From Gemmatimonadota bacterium (lineage in GTDB: Bacteria; Latescibacterota; UBA2968; UBA8231): a stretch of DNA of 25,749 bases. Of the stretch, positions 6,246 to 13,354 are shown piece after piece. Position 1 is the stretch's first letter. Each line of letters opens with the position of its first letter. The notes below the pieces were generated by a model, which did no database searches, was not told where the DNA came from, and saw nothing but the letters and a program-made list of their open reading frames with translations. The stretch lies in assembly GCA_028875335.1 (NCBI GenBank), contig JAPPEF010000158.1, positions 1 through 25,749 of the forward strand, given 5' to 3'. Both the position numbers and the translations under genes were made by a program.

Positions 6246-7043
6246 ATGCTTGAAAATCGGGTTCTGTATTGCAAAGACAACCTGTCCGTTCTACGTCGGC
6301 TGCCTAGCTCGTCTGTGCAACTGATCGCTACCGATCCACCATTCAATAAAGGCAAGGTATTCGAATCCGAAGGCGCTAGCTTCAGCGACAAGTGGCGCTC
6401 AATTGCGGATTATGATTTACCAGGTCAAGTTGGCAAGGTTATTGATATAGCGAAGGGTAGCATGCGCGCTTACCTTACATTTCTTACCCCGCGACTATTA
6501 GAAATGCGACGAGTGCTGCGCGAGGACGGTAGCATTTATCTACACATCGATTGGACTGCGCATGCCTATGTAAAGCTATTGATGGACGCAATCTTTGGCG
6601 CGAGTAATTTTCGCAACGAGATTGTATGGAGCTACTCTCTAGGAGGTAGCTCCAAACGATACTGGTCACGAAAACACGATTCAATACTTTTTTACACAAA
6701 AACCAGCAATTACAAGTTTCATAAGCCTCAAGTTCCCGCAACTTCTGTGAGGTTAGCAGGCAAATCAAAGGGTATGCTGGACTGGTGGGTAGACATTCCA
6801 TCATTAAACAACATGGCTAGAGAACGCAACGGCTACCCGACGCAGAAGCCGTCTGCCTTGTACCGTCGCATAGTCAAGGCTAGCAGTGAGGTCGACCAGT
6901 TTGTGCTGGACCCGTTCTGTGGCAGTGGTACAACGCTGGTGGCCGCCGAGCAATTGTGTCGTCGGTGGATGGGCATAGACGAATTGGACGCGGCCATCAA
7001 AATAGCGCAAACTCGTTTGCCGAAAGCGAAAATTGCCCCTTGA
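6246..7043 (+). CDS. Beta-class DNA methyltransferase, copy 1 (N6-adenine or N4-cytosine)
   Basis: 265 residues from ATG 6246; the frame stays open upstream to a TTG at 6138 through the CG repeat, but AAGGT at 6236-6240 and homology with the next gene's start support 6246. Motif IV DPPF is at residues 30-33 and the SAM-binding motif FCGSGTT at 224-230, with the TRD between: the order IV-TRD-I defines the beta class (N6_N4_Mtase family). GYPTQKP before the final third is also typical. DPPF rather than SPPY favours N6-adenine methylation. No restriction nuclease is nearby, so it is an orphan enzyme, probably protecting phage DNA from host restriction. Ends are almost identical to copy 2; the central part (about residues 131-187) is unrelated in sequence and 29 residues shorter. 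Confidence 0.9.
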   Translation: MLENRVLYCKDNLSVLRRLPSSSVQLIATDPPFNKGKVFESEGASFSDKWRSIADYDLPGQVGKVIDIAKGSMRAYLTFLTPRLLEMRRVLREDGSIYLHIDWTAHAYVKLLMDAIFGASNFRNEIVWSYSLGGSSKRYWSRKHDSILFYTKTSNYKFHKPQVPATSVRLAGKSKGMLDWWVDIPSLNNMARERNGYPTQKPSALYRRIVKASSEVDQFVLDPFCGSGTTLVAAEQLCRRWMGIDELDAAIKIAQTRLPKAKIAP

Positions 7044-7071
7044 CTTCTAGGCACAAGGCAAAGGCGAAAAT

Positions 7072-7956
7072 ATGCTTGAAAATCGGGTTCTGTATTGCAA
7101 AGACAACCTGTCCGTTCTACGCCGTCTACCTAGCTCGTCTGTGCAACTGATCGCTACCGATCCACCATTCAATAAAGGCAAGGTATTCGAATCCAAAGGG
7201 GCGAGCTTCAGCGACAAGTGGAGCGCAATTGAGGATTATGATTTACCAGGTCAAGTTGGCAAGGTTATTGATATAGCGACGGGCAGCATGAGCGGGTACC
7301 TTTCATTTCTTACCCCGCGACTATTAGAAATGCGCCGCGTGTTGCGCGAGGACGGTAGCATTTATCTGCACATCGATTGGACTGCGCATGCCTATGTAAA
7401 GATATTGATGGACGCAATCTTTGGCGCGAGTAATTTTCGCAACGAGATTATATGGAGCTATACCGGACCGTCTGTGTCACGCCGCTTTTACCCGCGCAAG
7501 CATGACACAATCCTGTTTTATACGAAAACTGACAAGTATGTATTCAATGCCGATGATATTCGCGTGCCTTACAAAAGACCTCCTGGCGACGGTCTCGGTT
7601 TCGCGCGGCGCGGCATGCTGGTCGGTGGAAGGGTCAACAGACTGACAAACGCCGAGCTAGCCGAGTATCTGAAGCGCGGCAAAATGCCCGAAAGCTACTG
7701 GCTGGATTTTTCACATAATATGCACATGGCTAGAGAGCGCACTGGCTACCCGACACAGAAGCCTTGTGGCTTGTACCGTCGCATGGTCAAGGCTAGCAGT
7801 GAGGTAGACCAGTTTGTACTAGACCCGTTCTGTGGCAGTGGTACAACGCTGGTGGCCGCCGAGCAATTGTGTCGTCGGTGGATGGGCATAGACGAATTGG
7901 ACGCGGCTATCAAAATAGCGCAAACTCGTTTGCCGAAAGCGAAAATTGCCCCTTGA
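7072..7956 (+). CDS. Beta-class DNA methyltransferase, copy 2 with a different recognition region
   Basis: 294 residues. DPPF at 30-33 and FCGSGTT at 253-259 match copy 1. Residues 1 to about 130 and the last about 80 are nearly identical to copy 1, while the centre (about 131-216, with GDGLGFARRGMLVGGRVNRL and YLKRGKMPESYWLDF) differs. In beta-class enzymes this region contains the target recognition domain, so a different DNA site is expected. It begins 28 bp after copy 1; the 5' sequence AAGGCAAAGGCGAAAAT resembles the leader of copy 1, showing that the duplicated unit included the ribosome binding site. The TGA stop overlaps the -35 box of the next promoter. The last about 130 nucleotides of the two genes differ at about one position, so duplication or gene conversion was recent. 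Confidence 0.9.
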   Translation: MLENRVLYCKDNLSVLRRLPSSSVQLIATDPPFNKGKVFESKGASFSDKWSAIEDYDLPGQVGKVIDIATGSMSGYLSFLTPRLLEMRRVLREDGSIYLHIDWTAHAYVKILMDAIFGASNFRNEIIWSYTGPSVSRRFYPRKHDTILFYTKTDKYVFNADDIRVPYKRPPGDGLGFARRGMLVGGRVNRLTNAELAEYLKRGKMPESYWLDFSHNMHMARERTGYPTQKPCGLYRRMVKASSEVDQFVLDPFCGSGTTLVAAEQLCRRWMGIDELDAAIKIAQTRLPKAKIAP

Positions 7957-7981
7957 CTCCTAGCTAGGTATGTGCTACAAT
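7953..7981 (+). promoter_or_regulatory. Sigma70-type promoter with extended -10
   Basis: TTGACT at 7953-7958, 17-bp spacer, TACAAT at 7976-7981 preceded by TG-C. The -35 overlaps the stop codon of the second methyltransferase. The transcribed leader (GTAGGCATAGTCAATTGAAAGGGG) is the same as that after the promoter at 8408, but the AT-rich upstream palindrome of the other copies is missing because coding sequence lies there. It drives the gene at 8012. Confidence 0.75.
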
Positions 7982-8011
7982 GTAGGCATAGTCAATTGAA
8001 AGGGGAGTATC

Positions 8012-8335
8012 ATGAACGCGAATATCGCAAAGGCAAAGGCAACATACGAAGGCGCAGTGCACGCATACGGGTTTGCAAAGGTCAAGTGCGCGGCTGAGTA
8101 CCGCGAGCTTATTATCCTGGGCAGCGAGATTGTTGAATTGCTGATAGGCAGGGCTAGTCAGTCAGATATTGACGCGGCTACCGTCGCTTATGATGAGCAA
8201 GAGGTAGCGACTGACGCAGCAGCATTCGCGCAGTGCAAGGCAATGCGCGCCTTGCAAGTGGCGCGCGAGGCATACGAAACGGCGTGGTCGCTACACGGCG
8301 AGGATGTCGCCGGGTATGTAGGTCTGGAAGTATAA
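8012..8335 (+). CDS. Small alanine-rich protein of a moron-like unit, unknown
   Basis: 107 residues, mostly helical and Ala/Glu-rich with two Cys, no signal peptide or membrane segment. GGGGAG stands about 6 bp before ATG 8012. It has its own promoter (7953) and terminator (8343), so it is an independent transcription unit inside the late region. Its C-terminal segment ALQVAREAYETAWSLHGEDVAG is shared with the end of the next gene's protein (ALQVEREAYEMTW, HGEDIAG), although the rest differs, which suggests a common C-terminal module, perhaps a shared binding or targeting tail. No family recognised. Confidence 0.65.
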   Translation: MNANIAKAKATYEGAVHAYGFAKVKCAAEYRELIILGSEIVELLIGRASQSDIDAATVAYDEQEVATDAAAFAQCKAMRALQVAREAYETAWSLHGEDVAGYVGLEV

Positions 8336-8342
8336 AGCCACC

Positions 8343-8369
8343 AGCCCGCGCCTAGTCGCGGGCTTTTTT
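8343..8369 (+). terminator. Rho-independent terminator
   Basis: Stem AGCCCGCG (8343-8350) pairs with CGCGGGCT (8357-8364), loop CCTAGT, followed by a run of six T. It closes the transcription unit of the gene at 8012 and stands 5 bp before the next promoter module. Confidence 0.9.
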
Positions 8370-8373
8370 ACGA

Positions 8374-8436
8374 CACGATCCAATTTCAAAATTGCTCAAA
8401 TTGCTCCTTGACAACCTAGAAGTGCTATGATACAAT
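8374..8436 (+). promoter_or_regulatory. Repeated promoter module, copy 1, with AT-rich palindromic upstream element
   Basis: TTGACA 8408-8413, 17-bp spacer, TACAAT 8431-8436 with TG-A before it: a near-consensus extended -10 promoter. Upstream, CAATTTCAAAATTG (8381-8394) and CTCAAATTG (8395-8403) give three CAAATTG-type half sites. They lie where an UP element or an operator would be. The block from CACGATC to the -10 recurs at 24857, 25264 and 25685 almost unchanged. Confidence 0.9.
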
Positions 8437-8466
8437 GTAGGCATAGTCAATTGAAAGGGGTACGCA

Positions 8467-8955
8467 ATGAAGGTCTACACTCGCTTTGAAATTTACTGCG
8501 CAGACAAGTTCTACGGCAACACTGCCAATGTGTTGTACGGGCGCGAGGGTACTCGTGATTGCCAGTGGCTGGAGCCTCGCGAAGCAAATGGTCAGCCGAT
8601 TGCTACTTGCCACAGCACAGGGGCACTGGAGTATGTGCTACGCAAGCTGGACGGGGAGTTGCTGATCACTTGCGATATTAGAGTATGTCATGAGACCCCC
8701 TATCGCCTGGATGTTGCGAAAAAAGTCGATGCCTTCTCGTTCCAGCGCGCAGCTGGTGAGCGACCTGGACACACAATGGACTCTGTGATAGACGCAATTG
8801 CCAACTGGCATGGTCAAGTGGCGCGCGAGACATACGAAGAGGAGTGCGCGGCGAAGGGAGCGGATGTCGCCAAGTATGCCTGGATCGCTTTGCAAGTAGA
8901 GCGCGAGGCATACGAAATGACGTGGGCGCGACACGGCGAGGATATCGCAGGGTAA
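8467..8955 (+). CDS. Unknown protein sharing a C-terminal module with the preceding gene
   Basis: 162 residues from ATG 8467, with AAAGGGG about 6 bp upstream. The N-terminal about 125 residues look like a mixed alpha/beta domain (MKVYTRFEIYCADKFYGNTA, LEYVLRKLDGELLITCDIRV) that is absent from the 8012 product; the C-terminal about 35 residues (ALQVEREAYEMTWARHGED) repeat that protein's end, and an internal AKGADVAKYAW echoes it. So this is a domain fusion on a common tail. It has its own promoter and terminator. No membrane segments. Function unknown. Confidence 0.65.
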   Translation: MKVYTRFEIYCADKFYGNTANVLYGREGTRDCQWLEPREANGQPIATCHSTGALEYVLRKLDGELLITCDIRVCHETPYRLDVAKKVDAFSFQRAAGERPGHTMDSVIDAIANWHGQVARETYEEECAAKGADVAKYAWIALQVEREAYEMTWARHGEDIAG

Positions 8956-8983
8956 GCTTGAAGTATAAAACCCGCGCAGTACC

Positions 8984-9009
8984 AGCCCGCGCTTGCGCGG
9001 GCTTTTTTT
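8984..9009 (+). terminator. Rho-independent terminator
   Basis: AGCCCGCG (8984-8991) pairs with CGCGGGCT (8996-9003) around a CTTG loop, followed by seven T. The stem sequence is nearly the same as the terminator at 8343, showing that the two units share terminator ancestry as well as promoter ancestry. Confidence 0.9.
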
Positions 9010-9021
9010 ATGTGCTATGAT
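8993..9021 (+). promoter_or_regulatory. Candidate promoter of the capsid operon
   Basis: Right after the terminator, TG-C-TATGAT (9013-9021) is an extended -10 candidate. At 17 bp upstream only TTGCGC (8993-8998) is present, a poor -35 lying in the terminator loop and stem. The capsid operon needs a promoter after the terminator at 8984, which is the main argument. Confidence 0.4.
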
Positions 9022-9028
9022 ATTGGCA

Positions 9029-9078
9029 GGCGGAGTCCCGCCACAGGCAGCACGGCGGAGTCCCGCCACAGGTAGCAC
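9029..9078 (+). repeat. Two tandem 25-bp units with small hairpins
   Basis: Units 9029-9053 and 9054-9078 are identical except for one base. Each contains GGCGG-AGTC-CCGCC, a 5-bp stem hairpin. They lie in the presumed 5' leader of the capsid operon, between the terminator at 8984 and the first gene at 9118. No other copies were noticed in the window. The rest of 8956-9117 holds nothing else I can identify. Confidence 0.8.
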
Positions 9079-9117
9079 GACCAGTCGGTCAAAATGTCCA
9101 CGATTGGCTGGTGAACG

Positions 9118-9468
9118 ATGTCCCCACTTAGACAGATACAACTTACGCTTGAAGTTGCCAGCGGCGGTCAGGTCAACGACCAGGCGGGTTCAGTAACGAC
9201 TGATATTGAATATCGCGGCTGGCTCATCGCAGTTCATTTGCAATTGCCCGCGAACGCCGCCCCGACCAGCGACTTTCAAGTTGATATTGGACAACCTGCC
9301 TTGCGCGCCTTGAACTTGACAGATCATGACGAGTCGGGCTGGCATTATCCAATGCGGACGGCGCAGTTCGGCAGTTTGCCGATTATGGGCAAATTGACCT
9401 TCAGCGCGGGGCAATGCAATTCGGGCATTTATGTAGCGACCATTGTTTATCAAGAGTTGCCGTTCTAG
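9118..9468 (+). CDS. Hypothetical structural protein at the head of the capsid operon
   Basis: 116 residues, rich in short beta-prone stretches (VTTDIEYRGWLIAVHLQLP, KLTFSAGQCNSGIYVATIVYQELPF), no signal peptide or membrane segment. ATG 9118 has only a weak purine stretch (GGTGAACG) upstream. It is followed after 9 bp by the decoration protein with a strong GGAGGT. A virion surface or head accessory protein is likely from context; no family was recognised. Confidence 0.6.
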   Translation: MSPLRQIQLTLEVASGGQVNDQAGSVTTDIEYRGWLIAVHLQLPANAAPTSDFQVDIGQPALRALNLTDHDESGWHYPMRTAQFGSLPIMGKLTFSAGQCNSGIYVATIVYQELPF

Positions 9469-9477
9469 GAGGTAGGT

Positions 9478-9960
9478 ATGCAGGTAACGACAGAATTCAA
9501 GGGTTTTCGTTTCGCGGGTTGCCTATTCGGTGGGGTAAACGCCATGCCGGTGGTTCAGTACTACAAGGCGAAATCGGCGATCAGTCTAGTGGCTGGCGAT
9601 ACGGTTGCCTTTCAAAGTGCAACCGACAATGATGTAGTGCTAGGCACATCCGCAAAGAGTCACGCTGGCTTGATGGTGGGGGTTTGCAACCAGACAAAGA
9701 GCTTCGCGGCTGGCGACCTTGTGCCGGTGATTGTCAATGCCGATGCGGTATTCGAGGTCTACGATACGACTGAGCGAACTATCGGACTAGCTATGGAAGT
9801 GCAGGGCGCAAGCGGCGCGCAAACAGCTGGAGTATCTAACACTGCTGCCGATAACGATACCTGGCGGGTGGCCTGGGCGTCGGACGGCAAATTGACCTAT
9901 GTGACTTGGGCGGATGAGGCCTTGCGAATCCTTGACGCAAAGTCAACAGCAGCGGCATAG
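9478..9960 (+). CDS. Capsid decoration/stabilising protein (DUF2190-like)
   Basis: 160 residues. After an N-terminal segment (TTEFKGFRFAGCLFGG) the protein shows the small beta-barrel pattern of capsid cement proteins: YYKAKSAISLVAGDTVAF, AGLMVGVCNQT, FAAGDLVPVIVNADAVFEV. These trimeric or monomeric proteins bind the outside of the mature capsid. GGAGGT stands just before ATG 9478 and the gene lies immediately upstream of the major capsid gene, the usual place for decoration proteins. The protein at 12460 has a similar pattern and may be a distant paralogue. The call rests on pattern and position. Confidence 0.65.
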   Translation: MQVTTEFKGFRFAGCLFGGVNAMPVVQYYKAKSAISLVAGDTVAFQSATDNDVVLGTSAKSHAGLMVGVCNQTKSFAAGDLVPVIVNADAVFEVYDTTERTIGLAMEVQGASGAQTAGVSNTAADNDTWRVAWASDGKLTYVTWADEALRILDAKSTAAA

Positions 9961-9969
9961 GAGGAGAAA

Positions 9970-10899
9970 ATGCCTACATATAGCACGGAGTTCGCGGAGT
10001 CCCTTATCCCTGGCATTTACGAGTACTGGGATGTCGGGGCGGGAATGATCGATAGCAAAATCCCGCAGATTTTCAATGTGCGCTCGACTACTCGCGCCTG
10101 GGAGGAGGTCGTAGCGGTCGGCGGCTATGACCCGTCTAGCTTTACGCAGTACCGAGACACGGGGCGCGTTGGTCAGCTTGACAATCGCAAAGGCTACACA
10201 AAGCGGTTTACCCCGGACGAGTACACGGCGGATATTGTGATAGAGCGCAAGCTGGTCGATGACGGCGGCTTGACAGAAATGGCCTTCAGTCCCGCGGAGG
10301 AGGCGGGTACGACCTTTGCGCGCTTGAAAGAATTGATGGCCGCCGATCTATTCAACAATGCGCATGCGGCTGGCGATTATGTTTTGCCCGACGGCAAGGC
10401 ACTGCTAGCTAACGACCACCCGCTTGGACCTAGCAATGCTGGAGCAACCCACGACAACCTGGATGTTGGCTCGCTAACAAAGGCGCGACTGCGCGCGGCT
10501 AGGCAGAAAATGATGCGCTTTGTAGACGATCGCGGGCAGATTGACCCGTCAATCGGGCGCATGATACTTGTGCCGCCCGAACTAGCCGAGACAGCAATGC
10601 AACTTGCTATGTCGAGGGTCGAGGTCGGGGCGCCCAATGATGCGCAATCTCCCGACGCTATGATGAACTACCAGGTGGTGGTTTGGCCTTACTTGACCGA
10701 CACTAGCACAAGCGGACAACGGTGGTTTCTCATCGACCCTGTCAAGGGACGACGGGTGGCGCTATTTCTGAATCGCGTTATGCCGCAGATTCGCTTTGAG
10801 CCGAGCAAGTCGAATCAAGTGCAGCTTGTCTATAGCGCCTATGCGCGATTTGACCTGGGCTTTGCGGACTGGCGCTGGATTTATGGATCGTCCACATGA
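9970..10899 (+). CDS. Major capsid protein (HK97 fold expected)
   Basis: 309 residues with a strong GGAGG before ATG 9970. Features fitting a gpT-like / HK97-fold capsid protein: an N-terminal part with FNVRSTTRAWEEVVAVGGY and YRDTGRVGQLD, an E-loop-like strand pair (KRFTPDEYTADIVIERKLVDDGG), a spine-helix region (RLKELMAADLFNNAH), LVPPELAETAMQL in the P-domain, and a beta-rich A-domain end (RWFLIDPVKGRRVALFLNRVMPQIRF). There is no N-terminal delta or protease domain, in line with a separate scaffold at 5433. It is flanked by decoration and connector genes, which makes the assignment strong although no exact homologue is recalled. Confidence 0.88.
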   Translation: MPTYSTEFAESLIPGIYEYWDVGAGMIDSKIPQIFNVRSTTRAWEEVVAVGGYDPSSFTQYRDTGRVGQLDNRKGYTKRFTPDEYTADIVIERKLVDDGGLTEMAFSPAEEAGTTFARLKELMAADLFNNAHAAGDYVLPDGKALLANDHPLGPSNAGATHDNLDVGSLTKARLRAARQKMMRFVDDRGQIDPSIGRMILVPPELAETAMQLAMSRVEVGAPNDAQSPDAMMNYQVVVWPYLTDTSTSGQRWFLIDPVKGRRVALFLNRVMPQIRFEPSKSNQVQLVYSAYARFDLGFADWRWIYGSST

Positions 10900-11312
10900 C
10901 TTTTACCTACGATTTGTCAACCGACACTGGCAAGGTACGATTTCACGTTGGTGATACGCGCGCTGATGAAGCGGCGTTTACTGATGATGAAATCGGCTAT
11001 GCCTTGTCGGTTGGCAGCGTAGGCGAGGCAGTGATCAGTCTACTGAATAGACAGCTTGCCGAACTATCGCGGCAACCCGATTTCGGTTCGCCTGACTTGC
11101 GACTAAGCTATGCGAATGCGATAACGGCACTGAAGGCCGCGCTAGCGCAGAAGCGGCGCGAGTTCGGCTTGTACGATTTGCCGGATGGCGAGGCGATTGT
11201 GCTAGAGCGCAGCGACACTTACGGCACAGCGCTAGGCGAGGAACTGTTGCGGCTAGGGGTGGACCCCGATAGGGACAGGCTAGAGCGCGACACTTATAGG
11301 CGGTTCAATTGA
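10896..11312 (+). CDS. Head-tail connector / adaptor protein
   Basis: 138 residues starting in an ATGA overlap with the capsid gene stop. The N-terminus (STDTGKVRFHVGDTRADEAAFTDDEI) followed by helices rich in Ala and Leu (LSYANAITALKAALAQKRREFGL) is typical of gp6/gp15-type adaptors that form a ring under the portal. Position immediately after the capsid gene and before the closure protein agrees. The short C-terminal tail after residue 95 is polar. Confidence 0.75.
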   Translation: MTFTYDLSTDTGKVRFHVGDTRADEAAFTDDEIGYALSVGSVGEAVISLLNRQLAELSRQPDFGSPDLRLSYANAITALKAALAQKRREFGLYDLPDGEAIVLERSDTYGTALGEELLRLGVDPDRDRLERDTYRRFN

Positions 11313-11653
11313 TTGGACTTCGGGCAATTGAGCGACAGATTGCGCGGCACGCCTTGACCGAGACCTGCGCGATACTGCCTGCGCATGAGATTGGAGAGGC
11401 ACAAGCGCCAGGTCGCTATGACGTGCCTTGCATGATGGTACGCGGCAATAACATTGCCAACATAGACGAGGCAAGCAATGTGTTGACAAGCGCGAACGCC
11501 CGCCGGCTACTTCTGCCCAAAGACGAATCAATCGTGGTCGGTGACCAGGTCAAGTTTGCGGGTCGGGTATTCAATGTAGAAGCGGTTATGTTTGCCTTGC
11601 CACTGCGCCCCTACTTGACCGTCAATGTGGTCGATCCGCTGGGTGGAGTCTAA
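11309..11653 (+). CDS. Head closure (stopper) protein
   Basis: 114 residues from TTG 11309, overlapping the previous TGA (TTGA). It has a beta-rich core with DESIVVGDQVKFAGRVFNVEAV, a pattern seen in SPP1 gp16-like stoppers, where the closing beta segments hold DNA in the filled head. The non-AUG start is supported by the 4-bp overlap and because the next in-frame ATG lies deep in the conserved part. Function by pattern and gene order. Confidence 0.7.
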   Translation: MIGLRAIERQIARHALTETCAILPAHEIGEAQAPGRYDVPCMMVRGNNIANIDEASNVLTSANARRLLLPKDESIVVGDQVKFAGRVFNVEAVMFALPLRPYLTVNVVDPLGGV

Positions 11654-12060
11654 TGTCGGACAACCTGCACTTTGATGTAACGATAAATGCCAGCGGACTG
11701 CGCCGCCTTGCCGCGCGTTCGTCACAGGATAAGAGGCGAGTCTTGTCGTCTTTTGGCGATCGCTGGATAAATCAAGCGCGCCTGCTATTCACGAATACGG
11801 TCAAGCGACCAGTGCAAGTTAGACGCGGCGGTCGGGCACGGACGGTTTATCGCTCACTGCCAGGCTACCCGCCGTCTATTGATACAGGCACATTGCGCAA
11901 TTCGCTCAATAGGGTATTCCCCGATGACAACACGGTAGAGCTTCGAGGCATGGAGTACGGCTTGTACCTTGACCGAGACAAAGACCGCCCCTGGATATCA
12001 GAAGCTAGCAAGCAAGCGATGAGCGGGCTTGAAAAAATATGGCGAGAAGCGCTGCAATAG
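11653..12060 (+). CDS. Tail completion / HK97 gp10-like protein
   Basis: 135 residues. The central YPPSIDTGTLRNSLNRVF followed by ELRGMEYGLYLDRDKDRPWI is the recognisable HK97 gp10-like pattern (DTGxLRxS, then YGxYLE/D, then RPWI/L). These proteins sit at the head-tail interface. It starts in a TAATG overlap with the closure gene, with GGTGGAG shortly upstream, and the next gene overlaps its end by 22 bp. Confidence 0.85.
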   Translation: MSDNLHFDVTINASGLRRLAARSSQDKRRVLSSFGDRWINQARLLFTNTVKRPVQVRRGGRARTVYRSLPGYPPSIDTGTLRNSLNRVFPDDNTVELRGMEYGLYLDRDKDRPWISEASKQAMSGLEKIWREALQ

Positions 12061-12467
12061 TACTAGACCGCTTATTCAAAGAGCGGCTTGACGCGGCAAC
12101 TGGCATAACGACCCGCGAGCACCTGGTAAGTCAACAGGACGCTTACAAGGTACATGTGCTGATTATGGTAGGCGCTTTGACCGAGCCGATAGACGCGGCT
12201 AGTCGCTATCGGGTTATGGAAGGCGAGGTACATGTGCTGGTCGGTGGAGCAAGCGAGGACTTGTCTAGAATACAAGAGGTATTTGAAAATGTGCTGGCAT
12301 TGCATGACCATCGTGACTGGAGATTGGACGGCTGGTATATGCAACAGGCGCGGGTAACAGGCGAGCAAAAGCATATTGATTATCCTGCGGGCGCAAAGAG
12401 CGCGGCGCGGGTGGCATACGAAGCGCGATTTGCGGTATTTATTGGACAGGAGGCAACAGATGGCTGA
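12039..12467 (+). CDS. Tail terminator-like protein
   Basis: 142 residues from ATG 12039, overlapping the previous gene by 22 bp and lacking a clear Shine-Dalgarno, so it probably depends on coupling. Helical N-terminus, then strands with YKVHVLIMVGALTEPID, EGEVHVLVGG and a C-terminal VAYEARFAVFIG, which fits the alpha/beta fold of tail terminators (HK97 gp10 neighbour, lambda gpU-type) that cap the tail tube before joining. Assigned chiefly by gene order between gp10-like and tail tube genes. Confidence 0.6.
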   Translation: MARSAAIVLDRLFKERLDAATGITTREHLVSQQDAYKVHVLIMVGALTEPIDAASRYRVMEGEVHVLVGGASEDLSRIQEVFENVLALHDHRDWRLDGWYMQQARVTGEQKHIDYPAGAKSAARVAYEARFAVFIGQEATDG

Positions 12468-12876
12468 TTATACGCAGGTAGCAGCAGATATCCGCTACAG
12501 TGGCGCGGCGCAACTGGTGGTGGGGCTAGCAAGCGGCGCTATCGCGGCGGGCGCGGCAATTGCGAAAGATAGCAACGGGCGCTGGTCGCTAGCAGATGCG
12601 GATGCTGCTGATGCCGACGACTTGACGCAGATTGGCATTGCAGTACACAGCGCGCCAGCGGCGGGACAACCCCTGCTGGTATGCACAAGGGACACTGGCT
12701 TGACGCCCGGCTTTACGCTTACGCTAGGCACACAGGTTTATGTAAGCGGCACTGCTGGCGGCTGGATGCCTGGCGCAGACCTTGCGACTGGCGACGCGAT
12801 AATCCCTTGCATGACCCCGACTAGCACGACACAAGCGATATTCGATCCCGCGCCCGCAGGCAAGCTGGCGCCCTAG
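12460..12876 (+). CDS. Small beta-barrel virion protein (DUF2190-like)
   Basis: 138 residues from ATG 12460, preceded by GGAGG at 12448-12452 and overlapping the previous stop by 8 bp; an upstream in-frame extension to 12376 lies inside the previous gene and is rejected. GAIAAGAAIAKDSNGRWSLADAD, then TQIGIAVHSAPAAGQPLLVCTRDTGLTPGFTLTLGTQVYVS, is the pattern of the small barrel of cement/decoration proteins, as in the 9478 product. Its location next to the tail tube gene is unusual for a capsid decoration protein, so a tail-surface role is also possible. Confidence 0.6.
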   Translation: MADYTQVAADIRYSGAAQLVVGLASGAIAAGAAIAKDSNGRWSLADADAADADDLTQIGIAVHSAPAAGQPLLVCTRDTGLTPGFTLTLGTQVYVSGTAGGWMPGADLATGDAIIPCMTPTSTTQAIFDPAPAGKLAP

Positions 12877-12885
12877 GAGGCAATG

Positions 12886-13311
12886 ATGAGCGCATACAAC
12901 GGCAATGATGCCTACTTGACAATTGACGGCATTGATGTTTCGCCTTACTGGGGAGGCACGCTGAACTTGGGCGGCTATAGCGCCGCGGTTGAGGATATCA
13001 CTTCGGGTAGCAACAAAGAGTGGATGGAGTACGCGGTAGGCATGAAGGGCGGCGACAGCTACGAGATTTCGCTGCGCTACTTCCCGGACGATTGGGCTAC
13101 CTATCGCGGCATATTCGCCACGAGTGAGCAAGTCGCTATGGTCTACGGCTGGCACGGCAATGATGCTGGCAGGCCGGTATTTGACGCTGATGTGATCATT
13201 GTGGGCTTTACGCCGGTATTGAGCCATAGCCGCGCAGTCATGGAGATAACCTTGACCATGCAATTGACAGGTACGCCGCGCCGCGTCCCCTACGAGGACT
13301 CGTTTACATAG
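12886..13311 (+). CDS. Major tail (tube) protein
   Basis: 141 residues from ATG 12886, chosen over ATG 12883 because GGAGG at 12876-12880 would be only 2 bp from the latter. It starts MSAYNGNDAYLTIDGIDVSPYWGG, followed by the alternating strands of a tail-tube beta sandwich (DSYEISLRYFPDDW, VMEITLTMQLTGTPRRVPY). Position just upstream of the frameshifted chaperones and the tape measure is canonical for the tube protein, which polymerises as hexameric rings around the tape measure. Confidence 0.78.
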   Translation: MSAYNGNDAYLTIDGIDVSPYWGGTLNLGGYSAAVEDITSGSNKEWMEYAVGMKGGDSYEISLRYFPDDWATYRGIFATSEQVAMVYGWHGNDAGRPVFDADVIIVGFTPVLSHSRAVMEITLTMQLTGTPRRVPYEDSFT

Positions 13312-13354
13312 CGGTTCTGTGCTACCCTAGTAGAAATCACTTTGGAGGGATGCT

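Larger units (their letters stand above)
6068..6254. repeat. 15-bp direct repeat flanking the inverted-repeat element
   Basis: TGCAATATGCTTGAA occurs at 6068-6082 and again at 6240-6254, where it contains the start codon and first two codons after it of the first methyltransferase. The 157 bp between the copies hold the nested inverted repeat. This looks either like an insertion bracketed by a duplication or like the 5' stub of a lost extra methyltransferase copy. Confidence 0.7.
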
